Assembly (NCBI RefSeq): GCF_003311645.1
Contig: NZ_QEST01000149.1
Coordinates: 1 to 64,000, forward strand
DNA from: Streptomyces sp. PT12
Lineage (GTDB): Bacteria; Actinomycetota; Actinomycetes; Streptomycetales; Streptomycetaceae
Length of the DNA stretch: 64,000 nucleotides
Direction: 5' to 3'
The position numbers were made by a program, and so were the translations under genes. A model generated the notes under the pieces. That model saw nothing but the letters and a program-made list of their open reading frames with translations. It was not told the origin of the DNA and made no database searches. The first letter of the stretch is position 1. Every line of letters begins with the position of its first letter. Shown one piece after another: positions 24,478 through 34,266 of this stretch.

Positions 24478-25269
24478 TCAGGCCCAGGGGTCGAACGGAA
24501 TGCCCGAGGGCTTCGCGCGCTCCAGGTGGCTGCCGAGCGTGTCGTCCTTCAGGCCGAGGACCGCGCTGCCGAAGTCGGCCTGGCTGAGCCGGTCGCGGTA
24601 GTCGGAGGGGAAGCCGTTCCAGCCGACCAGGTCGGGGAACTGCCAGCTGCCGTAGTGGTTCTCCGGCGGCTCGTCGTCGCCGTTGGCCAGCCGGAACGCA
24701 TGCGTGCTCACGCCGTCCTTGTGATAGACGATCTTCGGGTGCGTGCCGTCGAACAGCACCGAGGACCGCGGGTGGATGTCGAAGCCGCCGTGCGCCGACG
24801 TCGAGACGTACTGGACCTCGTCGTTCCGCACCCAGACCACCACATGCTCCCAGTCGTGCCGGTGGCCGATGGCGCCAGGGCCCAGGGTGGCCTGGTCCTT
24901 CTCGAAGTAGAGGCCGTAGATGATCGCGCACCAGCCGTTGTTGCACTTCTCACGCGCGTAGCCGTTGGTGTTGTCCAGGTCCCACTGGTCGCGGCACTGG
25001 CCGTTGACGTCGCCGCCGAGGGCGAGGCCGGGGGCGATGGTGCCGTCGGCGCCGATGGCCGGGGTGGGGTAGCAGCCGTCCCCGTCGTAGTCGTAGGCGG
25101 GCTGGAAGGTCTGTTCAAGGCCGCTCGCGTTGGCGGGCAGTGCCTGTGGCGGGTCCGCGAGTGCGGTCCCGGGGAAGCCGATGAGCAGCGCGGCGGCGGC
25201 GCATCCGACGGCCGACATCCGGCCGAGCCGCCTGCGCCGCGAGGGCGCGGCCGACAGTCCGAGGTTCAC
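24478..25269 (-). CDS. Secreted NPP1/Nep1-like (necrosis-inducing) family protein
   Basis: This 263-residue protein carries the signature GHRHDWE at residues 135-141, the heart of the NPP1 domain (metal- and membrane-binding in the plant-toxic NLP proteins). A signal peptide covers residues 1 to about 38 (RRRR, hydrophobic core, GTALA). Conserved cysteines occur at CREDK-type positions (QCRDQW, KCNNGWC). The start is GTG 25269 with AGGAGG nine bases upstream. NLPs of plant pathogens lyse dicot cells. In saprophytic actinomycetes the role is not established, and the protein may not be toxic. Confidence 0.9.
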   Translation of the reverse strand: MNLGLSAAPSRRRRLGRMSAVGCAAAALLIGFPGTALADPPQALPANASGLEQTFQPAYDYDGDGCYPTPAIGADGTIAPGLALGGDVNGQCRDQWDLDNTNGYAREKCNNGWCAIIYGLYFEKDQATLGPGAIGHRHDWEHVVVWVRNDEVQYVSTSAHGGFDIHPRSSVLFDGTHPKIVYHKDGVSTHAFRLANGDDEPPENHYGSWQFPDLVGWNGFPSDYRDRLSQADFGSAVLGLKDDTLGSHLERAKPSGIPFDPWA

Positions 25270-25435
25270 GGCGGTGTCCTCCTGGTCGGCCCCGGCGTGG
25301 GCCGACGGGTTGTGGGGGGAGACGTCCTCCGAGACGGAGAAGCGAGCATGTGACGCTATCCCAAGTCCTCTGTGAGGGTGAAGAGTTGGCGAACGTCTCG
25401 CCCCACGCGCACGATCGGCCCCGCCCGGGCGGCGG

Positions 25436-26272
25436 CTAGCGCAACGTGATCACATTGCCCGTGATCAGGGATGCCTCGTCCGAGGCGAGATAGGCGATCA
25501 CCTCGGCGACCTCGTCGGGGGACGCGACGTGGAAGTGCGACGCACTCGACGCCACGAACTCCCTGACCTCGTCCGTGACCCAGCCCGTGTCGGTCACGGG
25601 TGGCAGCACGACGTTGGCCGTGATGCCGAGGTCGCCGAGCTCGAGGGCGGCGGACATCGTGTAGTTGTTCTGCGCCGCCTTCGCCGCGCCGTAGGACACC
25701 TCGCTGGGAAAGCCCAGATCGCCCCCCGACGTCAGCCCGATGATGCGTCCCCACCTGGCGCCGCGCGCCCGGCTCCGGCGGGCCAGCTCGCCGATCAGGA
25801 GGGCGGGGGACATCGCGTCCACCGCGAACTGCCGCGACCATGTCTCGGCGGACACCGGCCGCATCGGGCGGCCGAGCGCGTCGACCGCGTCGGGGGTGAA
25901 GGTGTCCTGAATCCAGCCGGAGGCGTTGTTGACGAGGATGTCGACCGGGCCGAGCCGCTCCTCGGCGGCGTCGAAGAGGGCGGCCGCCGAGGCCGGGTCG
26001 GCCAGGTCCGCCTCGAACGCCGCCGCCCTGCCGCCCTCGCGCCTGATCTCCTCGGCCACCGCCTCGCCGCTGGCCGCGCGGGCCTCGGCGTAGCGTTCCC
26101 CCTGCTCCGCCTCCTCGGGGTCGCGCAGGCGCAGATACGCGCACAGCACGGCGACGCCGCGCACCGCGAGCGCCCTGGCCGTCGCGGCGCCGATGCCATG
26201 ATTCGCGCCCGTGACGATGGCGACATGGCCGTTCGCGCTGGTACCGACCGGTGCTGATGGGGTGTCAGTCAT
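25436..26272 (-). CDS. Short-chain dehydrogenase/reductase
   Basis: This 278-residue SDR of the 3-ketoacyl-ACP-reductase type has the cofactor motif TGANHGIGAATARAL, a NNAS motif (LVNNASG) and the active-site SYGAAKAAQNNY with Tyr and Lys. Residues about 45-65 contain an insertion (RDPEEAEQGERYAEARA) longer than in typical FabG. It would reduce or oxidise a carbonyl/alcohol with NAD(P)H. The substrate is unknown. It stands alone, between the NPP1 gene and a small hypothetical operon, all on the minus strand. Confidence 0.88.
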   Translation of the reverse strand: MTDTPSAPVGTSANGHVAIVTGANHGIGAATARALAVRGVAVLCAYLRLRDPEEAEQGERYAEARAASGEAVAEEIRREGGRAAAFEADLADPASAAALFDAAEERLGPVDILVNNASGWIQDTFTPDAVDALGRPMRPVSAETWSRQFAVDAMSPALLIGELARRSRARGARWGRIIGLTSGGDLGFPSEVSYGAAKAAQNNYTMSAALELGDLGITANVVLPPVTDTGWVTDEVREFVASSASHFHVASPDEVAEVIAYLASDEASLITGNVITLR

Positions 26273-26299
26273 GCCGCATGTCTAGCAAACGGCGCCCGC

Positions 26300-26710
26300 T
26301 CAGCGATAGTCGCAGCCCGAGGCCGCGGGCGATGACAGCACGGGGGGCACGCCCGCGAGGCGGCACACGGCGATGTACAGGAGCAACGGGTGCGTATAGG
26401 GCGTCGCGTCGTCGTCGGGCCAGTGGATCAGCCGGGGCGCCAGCCTCGGCAGGCGGCCCCTGCGCTGCGGCCCGGGGCGGCACGCGCCCGTCCAGTACCG
26501 CGCGGTCGACGGCCACATCAGGCCGACCTGCGACTCCGACGGCACCACCCACCACCACTGGAACCCCGTAGCGAACACCGCGCCCGCACGCGGCAGGCTC
26601 GTCATGATCGAGCGCCCGTGCTCCTCGGAGACGCCCACCGCGTCCCCTGATCTTCCGTCGGGCATGGTGACCGGCAGATACAGATGGGTGCTGACTCGTG
26701 GTCGATCCAT
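26300..26710 (-). CDS. Hypothetical protein, 136 residues
   Basis: I do not recognise this family. The protein begins MDRPRVSTHLYLPVTMPDGR and has a Trp-rich centre (FATGFQWWWVVPSESQVGLMWPSTARYW) and an Arg/Pro-rich segment. There is no signal peptide, although LLLYIAVCRLAGVPPVL is mildly hydrophobic. It starts 12 bases after the end of a second small frame (26723-26926), suggesting a two-gene unit. Coding bias fits a real gene. Confidence 0.55.
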   Translation of the reverse strand: MDRPRVSTHLYLPVTMPDGRSGDAVGVSEEHGRSIMTSLPRAGAVFATGFQWWWVVPSESQVGLMWPSTARYWTGACRPGPQRRGRLPRLAPRLIHWPDDDATPYTHPLLLYIAVCRLAGVPPVLSSPAASGCDYR

Positions 26711-26722
26711 GCTGGCGTCCCG

Positions 26723-26926
26723 TCAAGGGCGCCGGAGCGCGACCGTCCGGACCGACCGGCGGGCGCCGTCGGCGGGCTCGGCCACGCACCAGGCGGTGCT
26801 GAGAAGTGGCCCTGGCGAAGGGGACCACGGCGCGGCGAACCGACCCTGCACCGACACCGGCTCGCCGCGGCCGAGGGGGCGCGACCGGGCAGGGCCGGAG
26901 GGAGGCGCCGTGGCGGGAAAAGCCAT
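26723..26926 (-). CDS. Small hypothetical protein, 67 residues
   Basis: This short frame has AAAGG about ten bases before its ATG and lies just upstream of the 136-residue hypothetical, with a promoter and inverted repeat ahead of it. The peptide (MAFPATAPPSGPARS to TVALRRP) has no motif I know. It could be a leader peptide gene or a small protein. Overlapping frames exist on both strands, so the call rests mainly on the ribosome site, spacing and promoter. Confidence 0.42.
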   Translation of the reverse strand: MAFPATAPPSGPARSRPLGRGEPVSVQGRFAAPWSPSPGPLLSTAWCVAEPADGARRSVRTVALRRP

Positions 26927-26964
26927 GCTGCCGCCTTTCGTCTGGCCGATGAGCCGCGCACCCG

Positions 26965-27019
26965 TTCACTCAGGTGAAACGCGTCACTTCACTATGTCAC
27001 TGCCAAGTTCAGGTCGCAA
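26965..27019 (-). promoter_or_regulatory. Promoter and inverted repeat of the small hypothetical operon
   Basis: On the minus strand TTGCGA (27019-27014) and CATAGT (26996-26991) are 17 bases apart. Just downstream of the expected start site is TTCAC-TCAG-GTGAA (26965-26978), a perfect 5-bp inverted repeat placed where a repressor would block transcription. Confidence 0.45.
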
Positions 27020-27146
27020 CAAGAACTTTGAGAATTGCAGGGTGCGGGATGCGGAGTAGCCATGGCAACCTGGAAGGACACGCACGGGTGCGCCGTTCCG
27101 GTTACCGTGCGTGGCCGTGATGGCCCCCCCGGCGTCTACTGTGCCC

Positions 27147-28154
27147 ATGGCCGCAACGCCCCCGACACGCCCAGACGCCGTCCCCGACGCGATCCCGCCG
27201 ATGCTGGCCATCGACGCCGAACTCCCCACCGGCGCATGGGCGTACGAGTACAAGTGGGATGGTTACCGCGCCTGCGTCCGCGTCGCCCGCGACGGCACCA
27301 CGCGGCTGACCAGCCGCAACGGCAACGACCTCACCGCCACCTACCCCGAGCTCGACGAGCCTCCCGGCCGGGCGCTGCGCGGCAGGGCCGCCGTCCTCGA
27401 CGGCGAGATCGTGGCGCTCGACCAGGCCGGACGCCCCGACTTCGGGCTGCTCCAACGCCGCCGCCGACGCGGCCGCGAGGGCGGCGGCTCACCCGTCACC
27501 TACTTCGTGTTCGACGTCCTGCTGCTCGACCGGGCCACCCTGCTCGACCAGCCGTACGAGCGGCGGCGCGCGGTCATCGACGAGCTCGCGGCCGAGGTGG
27601 AGGGGACGGACGCGGCGGCGCGGCTGGCGTTCCCGCCGAGCTACTCGGGACCCGACGCGCGCCCCGACGAGCTGTTGGGGGTGGCCCAACGGCACGGCCT
27701 CGAAGGGCTGATGGCCAAGCGGCTCGACTCGCCCTACCAGCCGGGCCGCCGCTCCAAGCTGTGGATCAAGAAGCCGCTGATCAGGACGCAGGAGGCGATC
27801 ATCGGCGGCTGGCAGCCGGGCGAGGGGCGGCGCGGGGGAACGCTGGGGTCGCTGCTGCTCGGCGCGTTCGACGAGGGCGGCGCGCTCCGTTACCTCGGCC
27901 ATGTCGGCACGGGGTTCCGCGCGGCGGCGCTCGCGGACCTCATGGAACGGCTCGCCCCGCTGGCGCGCCCCACCAGCCCCTTCGCCGACCCGGTCCCCCG
28001 CGCGCACGCCCGCACCGCGCGCTGGGTGGAGCCGCGGCTGGTCGGCGAGGTGGCGTTCCGCAGCTGGACGCGGGACCGGCGGCTGCGCCAGTCGTCTTGG
28101 CGCGGGCTGCGGCCCGACAAGGACGCCGAGGAGATCGTGGTCGAGAGGCCCTGA
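27147..28154 (+). CDS. ATP-dependent DNA ligase (LigD-ligase-domain/LigC type)
   Basis: This is a ligase of about 335 residues with the adenylated lysine in motif I (YEYKWDGYRA), motif III (VLDGEIVALD), motif IIIa (YFVFDVLLLD), motif IV (GLMAKRL) and motif V (SKLWIKKP). A C-terminal OB-fold region ends VAFRSWTRDRRLRQSSWRGLRPDK. It seals nicks with ATP and belongs to the small ligases linked in actinobacteria to non-homologous end joining or repair. No Ku or polymerase domain gene is adjacent. In-frame starts lie at 27111, 27120 and 27147. I chose 27147, which is preceded by a -10-like TACTGT and may be leaderless. Confidence 0.9.
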   Translation: MAATPPTRPDAVPDAIPPMLAIDAELPTGAWAYEYKWDGYRACVRVARDGTTRLTSRNGNDLTATYPELDEPPGRALRGRAAVLDGEIVALDQAGRPDFGLLQRRRRRGREGGGSPVTYFVFDVLLLDRATLLDQPYERRRAVIDELAAEVEGTDAAARLAFPPSYSGPDARPDELLGVAQRHGLEGLMAKRLDSPYQPGRRSKLWIKKPLIRTQEAIIGGWQPGEGRRGGTLGSLLLGAFDEGGALRYLGHVGTGFRAAALADLMERLAPLARPTSPFADPVPRAHARTARWVEPRLVGEVAFRSWTRDRRLRQSSWRGLRPDKDAEEIVVERP

Positions 28155-28169
28155 GGGAGTCGAGAGGCC

Positions 28170-29183
28170 CTAAGGGAGCGGCGGCCAGGCGTGGGCGAGG
28201 AGCGACGCGAAGTGCTCGGGGAACCACTCCCCCACCGCGGGCCCGCCGCGCAGCGCGCCGCCAGGCGAGCCGCACGCGGTGCAGAGGCCGGAGCCGGGGT
28301 CGCCCTCCGGCGCGTCGGCGCCGTCGAGCCCGACCCCCGCCTGGTTGCACCAGTGGGCGGGGCTGAGCCGACGGTCGAGGCGCCCGTGTTCGACGTACTC
28401 GTCGGCGGTGGTCAACGGGCCAGGGCCCATGGGGCGTTCGGGGCCGCCCCAGCCGTTGCACGAGGTGTCGACCAGCATCCCGATGCCCGGGTCGAAGCCG
28501 AGGCCCACCAGCTCATCGCGCAGCGCGAGGGCGAAGGGGACTTCGTCGGCGAAGCGATCCCCGGCGATCCAGCTGCTGCCCAGGCGCACCGGCTCGCCGC
28601 CCACGACGAGGTGACGGCGTCCCGCGCCAGCCGGGCGGTGGGGCCGAAGGTGTCGTCGAAGCCCACGGGCTTGTGGCTGCCGAGGTCCAGGTAGACATAG
28701 ACACGCGGAGGCGCGCCCAGCGTTTCCACGGCATGGTCGATGCCGCGGATGTGGTGGCCATTGGTTGCCATCTCCTGGCACTCGGGCGTGGCGCCCGCGC
28801 GGCCCCCGGTGTGGGCGACCAGGAGCGGCAGCGCGCGGCTCGACGATGACGACCACGCGCAGCCCCGCGTACTCGGGCGGGCGAGCGTCCCGGCGATCGG
28901 ATCGACGAAGTCCGCCTCGTAGCGTTCGATCTCGTCCGGGCCCAACTCGCCCGTGGAGACGGCGCGGTGGCAGTCGCGGCCCGGGAGGTTGCGCAGCACC
29001 AGCCGAACGGCGTCCGCGCCCTGCGCCAGCCCCTCGACCAGGTGGTCGCTGCAGGCCAGGGGCGCCGGGCTCGCCGGGAACGTCCGCCAGCTCGTCGAGC
29101 CATACCGCGGTGGGCTGCCCGGCGATCGCGCCGCCGGGGACGGAGGCGGCGAGGAGCGTTCCCAGCGGGGCGCGCAACGGCAT
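28170..29183 (-). pseudogene. Frameshifted GH6 cellulase gene
   Basis: Pieces of a family 6 cellulase are spread over two reading frames. They are, in order, AGQPTAVWLDELADV (frame A), LRNLPGRDCHRAVSTGELGPDE (B), EYAGLRVVVIVEP (A), ALPLLVAHTGG to GFDDTFGPTARLARDAV (B), and GEPVRLGSSWIAGDR to GMLVDTSCNGWGGPERP and the C terminus (A). This needs four single-base shifts, near 29050, 28885, 28835 and 28600. The family's YVWVKPPGESDG region is also missing near the C terminus, and no clear signal peptide remains. The start at 29183 keeps a GAGGAG site and lies 20 bases from a perfect CebR box. Confidence 0.82.
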
Positions 29184-29203
29184 CGGGGCTCTCCTCGGGG
29201 TGA

Positions 29204-29217
29204 TGGGAGCGCTCCCA
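29204..29217. promoter_or_regulatory. CebR operator (TGGGAGCGCTCCCA)
   Basis: This is an exact 14-bp copy of the palindrome bound by CebR, the cellobiose-responsive LacI-family repressor that controls cellulase and cellobiose-uptake genes in streptomycetes. It sits 20 bases upstream of the broken GH6 start codon. It could in principle also affect the divergent kinase gene at 29257. Confidence 0.9.
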
Positions 29218-29256
29218 AGATAGCGGCACGGAACGGGGAAGGGAAAGACTCGGGGC

Positions 29257-29916
29257 ATGGAACTCACGGAGCGGGCCCAGGTGATCGAGGCGGCGCGGGC
29301 GCTGGTGCGGGAGGACCGGCGCGCGGTACTCGGCCTCGCGGGGGCGCCGGGGGCGGGGAAGTCCACGCTGGCGCGCGCCGTGGTGGAGGCGCTGGGCGAG
29401 ACGGCGGCGTATGTGCCGCTCGACGGCTTCCACCTGTCCAACGCGCAGCTGGACCGGCTCGGCCTGCGGGACCGCAAGGGCTCCGAGCCGAGCTTCGACG
29501 TGTGGGGCTATGCGGCGCTGCTGCGGCGGCTGGCGCGGGACGACGGTCGGGACGTGTACGTCCCCGACTTCGACCGCGACCTCGACGAGCCGGTGGCGGC
29601 CAGCCACCGGGTGGCGCCGGGGGCGCGCCTGATCGTGACCGAGGGGAACTATCTCGCGTGCGACCTCCCCGGCTGGCGCGAGGCGCGCGCCCTGATGGAC
29701 CGGCTGTGGTACGTGGACGCGCCGCCCGATGAGCGCGACGAGCGGCTGATGCGGCGCCATGTGGCGCACGGCCGCACGGAGTCCGCGTCCCGCGCGTGGA
29801 TCGACGCGAACGACGCGCCCAACGCGGGGCTCGTCGAGGGGACGGTGGTGGGGTGCGACGCGTGGGTTCGCCTTGGGGGTGGGGGGCGGCCGTCCCGGTC
29901 GCCGAGCGGCTTGTAG
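29257..29916 (+). CDS. Nucleoside/nucleotide kinase-family protein (uridine-kinase/PanK-like P-loop)
   Basis: This 219-residue P-loop kinase has Walker A GAPGAGKSTL at residues 29-38, the motif YVPLDGFHLSN typical of the uridine kinase/pantothenate kinase-like group, VPDFDRDLDEPVA, and a later RHVAHGRTE lid-like segment. It probably phosphorylates a small metabolite such as a nucleoside or sugar. The exact substrate is unclear. The gene is single and divergent from the broken GH6 gene, 40 bases from the CebR box. The last 20 residues are low-complexity Gly/Arg/Ser. Confidence 0.85.
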   Translation: MELTERAQVIEAARALVREDRRAVLGLAGAPGAGKSTLARAVVEALGETAAYVPLDGFHLSNAQLDRLGLRDRKGSEPSFDVWGYAALLRRLARDDGRDVYVPDFDRDLDEPVAASHRVAPGARLIVTEGNYLACDLPGWREARALMDRLWYVDAPPDERDERLMRRHVAHGRTESASRAWIDANDAPNAGLVEGTVVGCDAWVRLGGGGRPSRSPSGL

Positions 29917-30116
29917 GCGCCTGAGGCCGTGCGCCGAACGGGCTCGGCGGATACCGTCGGCACTCGTGCGCACACGGTGTGGAGGGCGCCAGCACCCCGC
30001 ACCCATTCCACGGCACCCCGCCTTCATCCCACAGCCCCCCGTACCGTGGCTAGGGTCACAGCGACCGCGGCGTTCTGCTTTGGGGCGCATTTAGCCGTGC
30101 GGCATAGAGTCGGTGC

Positions 30117-32003
30117 ATGACGGTCGTGACTGATGAGGGGCTCCCGCTGGCCGCCGAGTTCCCCGAGGCCACCCGCGAGCAGTGGCAGCGCCTCGTGGCC
30201 GGGGTGTTGCGCAAGGCGGGCAAGGGTGAGCTGGCGGGGCGCGCGGTCGAGGACGCGCTGGCGACGCGGCTGGAGGACGGGCTCGTCACCCGGCCGCTCT
30301 ACACCGCGGAGGACGCGGTGGACGACGCGGGGCTCCCCGGCTTCCCGCCGTTTGTGCGCGGGGGCAGGGCCGCGGGGACCGCGGTCTCGGGGTGGGACGT
30401 GCGGCAGCGGCATGTGGACCCCGATCCGGCGCGGACCAACGAGGCGGTGCTCGCCGATCTCGAGGGCGGCGCCACGTCGGTGTGGCTGGCGGTCGGCGCC
30501 GAGGGCATTCCCGTGGGCGACCTCGGCAGGGCGCTCGACGGCGTGCTGTTCGACCTGGCCCCCGTGGTGCTGGACGCGGGCGCCGACACGGAGGCGGCGG
30601 CGCGGGAGTTGATCGCGCTGTTCGCCGCGCGGGGCGTCGCGCCCCAGGACGCGCTTGGCCACCTCGGCGCCGACCCGCTCGGCCTGGCGGCCCGCACGGG
30701 CGACACGTCGGGCCTCGCCGAGCGCTCGTCGGCCGCGGCCGATCTCGCCGCGCGCTGCCACCGGGAGCTGCCCAGGGTGACGGCGCTGACCGTCGACGCG
30801 CTGCCCTACCACGAGGCGGGCGGCTCCGCCGCGCAGGAGCTCGGCTGCTCGCTGGCCACCGGCGTCGCCTATCTGCGGGACCTCACGGCGGCCGGGCTGC
30901 CGGTGGACGCGGCGTGCGGGCTGCTCGAGTTCCGCTACGCGGCCACCGCCGACCAGTTCCTGACGATCGCCAAGCTGCGGGCCGCGCGGCGGCTGTGGGC
31001 GCGGGTCGCCGAGGTGTGCGGGGTCGCGCCCGCGGGGCGGGCGCAGCGGCAGCACGCCGTGACGTCGCCCGTGATGATGGCGCGCCGCGACCCGTGGGTG
31101 AACATGCTGCGCACCACCGTGGCCTGCCTGGCCGCGGGGACGGGCGGGGCCGACGCGGTGACGGTGCTGCCGTTCGACGAGGAGCTGGGCCTGCCCGACG
31201 CGTTCGCGCGGCGCGTGGCCCGCAACACGTCGGCCGTGCTGATAGAGGAGTCGCACCTGGCGCGGGTCATCGACCCCGCGGGCGGCTCGTGGTACGTGGA
31301 GCGGCTGACGCACGATCTGAGCCAGGCGGCGTGGGCGTGGTTCCAGGAGATCGAGGGGGCGGGCGGCCAGGCGGCCGCGCTCGGCTCTGGCCTGGTGGCC
31401 GCGCGGCTCTCGGACACGTGGGAGCGGCGTTCGGCGCGGCTGGCGACGCGCCGGGAGCCGGTCACGGGCGTCAGCGAGTACCCGGAGCCCGAGCAGGCGC
31501 CCGTGGTGCGCGAGCGCGCGCCGAGGCGGCCGGGCGGCGGGCTGCCGCGGGTGCGCAGGGACGAGGCGTACGAGGCGCTGCGGGCGCGCACCGACGCGCA
31601 CCTTGCGTCGACGGGCGCGCGCCCTAGGGTGTTCCTCGCGGCGCTCGGCCCGCCCTCGGCGCACACGGCGCGCGCGACGTTCGCCGCGAACCTCTTCAAG
31701 GCGGCGGGCATCGAGCCGGTGCACGAGCCGGTGACGGTGGACGCCGCGTCGGCGGGCGACGCGCTCGCGGCCAGCGGGGCCACGGTGGCGTGCCTGGTCT
31801 CGAGCGACGCGCTGTACGCCGAGCGGGCCGAGGCGGTCGCCAGGGCGCTGACCTCGGGCGGCGCGAGCCGGGTGTTCCTCGCGGGTCGGCCTGGGGACGC
31901 GCGGGAAGCCTATGAGAAGGCTGGCATCGACACGTTCGTCTTCGCGGGCTGCGACGCGGTCGCCGTCCTCACCTCCGTCCTCGACCACCTGGGAGTGGCG
32001 TGA
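30117..32003 (+). CDS. mutA: Methylmalonyl-CoA mutase small subunit
   Basis: This 628-residue protein has the mutase barrel fold but lacks the complete B12-binding motif DxHxxG in its C-terminal domain, as expected of the non-catalytic MutA subunit. Characteristic stretches include [21 protein letters not shown]. Paired with MutB it isomerises methylmalonyl-CoA and succinyl-CoA, linking propionate, odd-chain fatty acid and polyketide precursor metabolism. The ATG at 30117 has no obvious ribosome site, and a -10-like TAGAGT lies about eight bases upstream, so the message may be leaderless. mutB follows with a one-base overlap. Confidence 0.95.
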   Translation: MTVVTDEGLPLAAEFPEATREQWQRLVAGVLRKAGKGELAGRAVEDALATRLEDGLVTRPLYTAEDAVDDAGLPGFPPFVRGGRAAGTAVSGWDVRQRHVDPDPARTNEAVLADLEGGATSVWLAVGAEGIPVGDLGRALDGVLFDLAPVVLDAGADTEAAARELIALFAARGVAPQDALGHLGADPLGLAARTGDTSGLAERSSAAADLAARCHRELPRVTALTVDALPYHEAGGSAAQELGCSLATGVAYLRDLTAAGLPVDAACGLLEFRYAATADQFLTIAKLRAARRLWARVAEVCGVAPAGRAQRQHAVTSPVMMARRDPWVNMLRTTVACLAAGTGGADAVTVLPFDEELGLPDAFARRVARNTSAVLIEESHLARVIDPAGGSWYVERLTHDLSQAAWAWFQEIEGAGGQAAALGSGLVAARLSDTWERRSARLATRREPVTGVSEYPEPEQAPVVRERAPRRPGGGLPRVRRDEAYEALRARTDAHLASTGARPRVFLAALGPPSAHTARATFAANLFKAAGIEPVHEPVTVDAASAGDALAASGATVACLVSSDALYAERAEAVARALTSGGASRVFLAGRPGDAREAYEKAGIDTFVFAGCDAVAVLTSVLDHLGVA

Positions 32004-34204
32004 TGCAGATCCCCGACTTCGCGGGCATCGGCCTGGGCCCCGCGAGCACCGAAGGCACGGTGGAGCAGTGGCGTTCCGCGGTGAAGGAGGGCGCGGGCCG
32101 CGGCGTCGAGGACCTGCTGTGGGAGACCCCCGAGGGCATCTCGGTCAAGCCGCTGTACACGGCGGAGGACCTGGAGGGCCTTGACTTCCTTGGCACCTAC
32201 CCGGGCGTGGCGCCGTATCTGCGTGGCCCCTACCCGACGATGTATGTGAACCAGCCGTGGACCATTCGGCAGTACGCGGGGTTCTCGACGGCCGAGGAGT
32301 CCAACGCGTTCTACCGCAGGAATCTGGCGGCGGGCCAGAAGGGCCTTTCGGTGGCGTTCGACCTGCCGACGCACCGCGGCTACGACAGCGACCATCCGCG
32401 GGTGACGGGTGACGTCGGCATGGCGGGCGTGGCGATCGACTCCATCTACGACATGCGGCAGCTGTTCGACGGGATCCCGCTGGACCGGATGTCGGTGTCG
32501 ATGACGATGAACGGCGCGGTGCTGCCCGTGCTCGCGCTCTACATCGTCGCGGCCGAGGAGCAGGGGGTGCCGCCCGAGAAGCTGGCGGGGACCATCCAGA
32601 ACGACATCCTCAAGGAGTTCATGGTCCGCAACACCTACATCTATCCACCGCGGCCCTCGATGCGGATCATCTCCGACATCTTCGCGTTCACGTCGCGGCG
32701 GATGCCGCGGTACAACTCGATCTCGATCTCCGGGTACCACATCCAGGAGGCGGGGGCGACGGCCGATCTCGAGCTGGCGTACACGCTGGCCGACGGCGTG
32801 GAGTACCTGCGGGCCGGGCTCGGCGCGGGGCTCTCGGTGGACGCGTTCGCGCCGCGCCTGTCGTTCTTCTGGGCGATCGGGATGAACTTCTTCATGGAGA
32901 TCGCCAAGCTGCGCGCCGCCCGGCTTCTGTGGGCCAAGCTGGTGCGGCAGTTCGGCCCCGAGAACCCCAAGTCGCTCTCGCTGCGCACCCATTCGCAGAC
33001 CTCGGGCTGGTCGCTCACGGCGCAGGACGTGTTCAACAACGTCACCCGCACATGCGTCGAGGCGATGGCCGCGACCCAGGGGCACACGCAGTCGCTGCAC
33101 ACCAACGCGCTAGACGAGGCGCTGGCGCTGCCGACGGACTTCTCGGCGCGCATCGCGCGCAACACCCAGATCCTGCTCCAGCAGGAGTCGGGCACCACGC
33201 GCGTGATCGACCCGTGGGGCGGCAGCGCGTATGTGGAGCGGCTCACGCACGATCTGGCGCGGCGGGCGTGGCAGCACATCGATGAGGTCGAGGCGGCGGG
33301 CGGCATGGCCGCGGCGATCGACGCGGGGCTGCCCAAGATGCGGGTCGAGGAGGCGGCGGCCAGGACGCAGGCGCGCATCGACTCGGGCCGCCAGCCGGTC
33401 ATCGGCGTCAACACCCGGCGCGTGGACGCCGACGAGCAGATCGAGGTCCGCGCGGTCGACAACTCCGCGGTCCGCGCCCAGCAGATCGAGAAGCTGCGGC
33501 GGCTGCGCGAGGAGCGCGACGAGGACGCGTGCCGCTCGGCGCTCGCCGCGCTGACGGCCGCGGCCGGGGACACCTCGGGGCGCGGCGGCCTCGAAGGCAA
33601 CCTGCTGGCGCTCGCCGTGTCGGCCGCGCGCGCCAAGGCCACCGTGGGCGAGATCTCGGACGCGCTCGAGAAGGTCTTCGGGCGCCACTCGGCGCAGATC
33701 CGTACCATCTCCGGGGTGTACCGGGAGGAAGCGAAAGAGGCGCCGAGCGTGGACCGCACCAGGCGTCTTGTGGCCGCGTTCGCCGAGGCGGAGGGGCGGC
33801 GCCCGAGGATCCTGGTGGCCAAGATGGGCCAGGACGGGCACGACCGCGGCCAGAAGGTGATCGCCTCGGCCTTCGCGGACCTGGGCTTCGACGTGGATGT
33901 CGGCCCGCTGTTCCAGACCCCTGCCGAGGTCGCGCGGCAGGCGGTGGAGGCGGATGTGCACGTGGTCGGCGTCTCGTCGCTGGCCGCGGGGCACCTGACG
34001 CTGGTGCCCGCGCTGCGCGAGCAGCTGGCCGAGGCGGGCCGCGAGGACATCGTGATCGTGGTCGGCGGGGTGATCCCGCCCGCGGATGTGGCGACGCTGC
34101 ACGAGATGGGCGCCGCCGCGGTCTTCCCGCCCGGCACGGTCATCCCCGACGCCGCGCACGACCTGCTGATCACCGTGGCGGCGGCGCTGGGCCACGAGCT
34201 GTAA
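32003..34204 (+). CDS. mutB: Methylmalonyl-CoA mutase large (catalytic) subunit
   Basis: This 733-residue protein has an N-terminal substrate-binding TIM barrel ([37 protein letters not shown]) and a C-terminal cobalamin-binding domain. The latter starts at [19 protein letters not shown], whose His coordinates the B12 cobalt. Length and motifs are fully normal. The ATG at 32003 overlaps the mutA TGA by one base. A GTG three bases earlier is an alternative. It acts as a heterodimer with MutA in the cytoplasm and is serviced by the MeaB GTPase encoded next. Confidence 0.97.
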   Translation: MQIPDFAGIGLGPASTEGTVEQWRSAVKEGAGRGVEDLLWETPEGISVKPLYTAEDLEGLDFLGTYPGVAPYLRGPYPTMYVNQPWTIRQYAGFSTAEESNAFYRRNLAAGQKGLSVAFDLPTHRGYDSDHPRVTGDVGMAGVAIDSIYDMRQLFDGIPLDRMSVSMTMNGAVLPVLALYIVAAEEQGVPPEKLAGTIQNDILKEFMVRNTYIYPPRPSMRIISDIFAFTSRRMPRYNSISISGYHIQEAGATADLELAYTLADGVEYLRAGLGAGLSVDAFAPRLSFFWAIGMNFFMEIAKLRAARLLWAKLVRQFGPENPKSLSLRTHSQTSGWSLTAQDVFNNVTRTCVEAMAATQGHTQSLHTNALDEALALPTDFSARIARNTQILLQQESGTTRVIDPWGGSAYVERLTHDLARRAWQHIDEVEAAGGMAAAIDAGLPKMRVEEAAARTQARIDSGRQPVIGVNTRRVDADEQIEVRAVDNSAVRAQQIEKLRRLREERDEDACRSALAALTAAAGDTSGRGGLEGNLLALAVSAARAKATVGEISDALEKVFGRHSAQIRTISGVYREEAKEAPSVDRTRRLVAAFAEAEGRRPRILVAKMGQDGHDRGQKVIASAFADLGFDVDVGPLFQTPAEVARQAVEADVHVVGVSSLAAGHLTLVPALREQLAEAGREDIVIVVGGVIPPADVATLHEMGAAAVFPPGTVIPDAAHDLLITVAAALGHEL

Positions 34205-34266
34205 CGGCCCGCCGCGCGATGGTGTCAGGGCAGGTGTCAGGGAGGAACGCGTCCGAGGAGCCGAGG

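Noticed and set aside
27111-27146. Extra N-terminal codons of the DNA ligase from the GTG at 27111
   Set aside because: No ribosome site and no family similarity in this segment. Kept only as an alternative start.
28170-29183. Intact GH6 cellulase or two separate small genes
   Set aside because: Homology alternates between two frames four times and a conserved segment is missing, so no continuous functional protein can be drawn.
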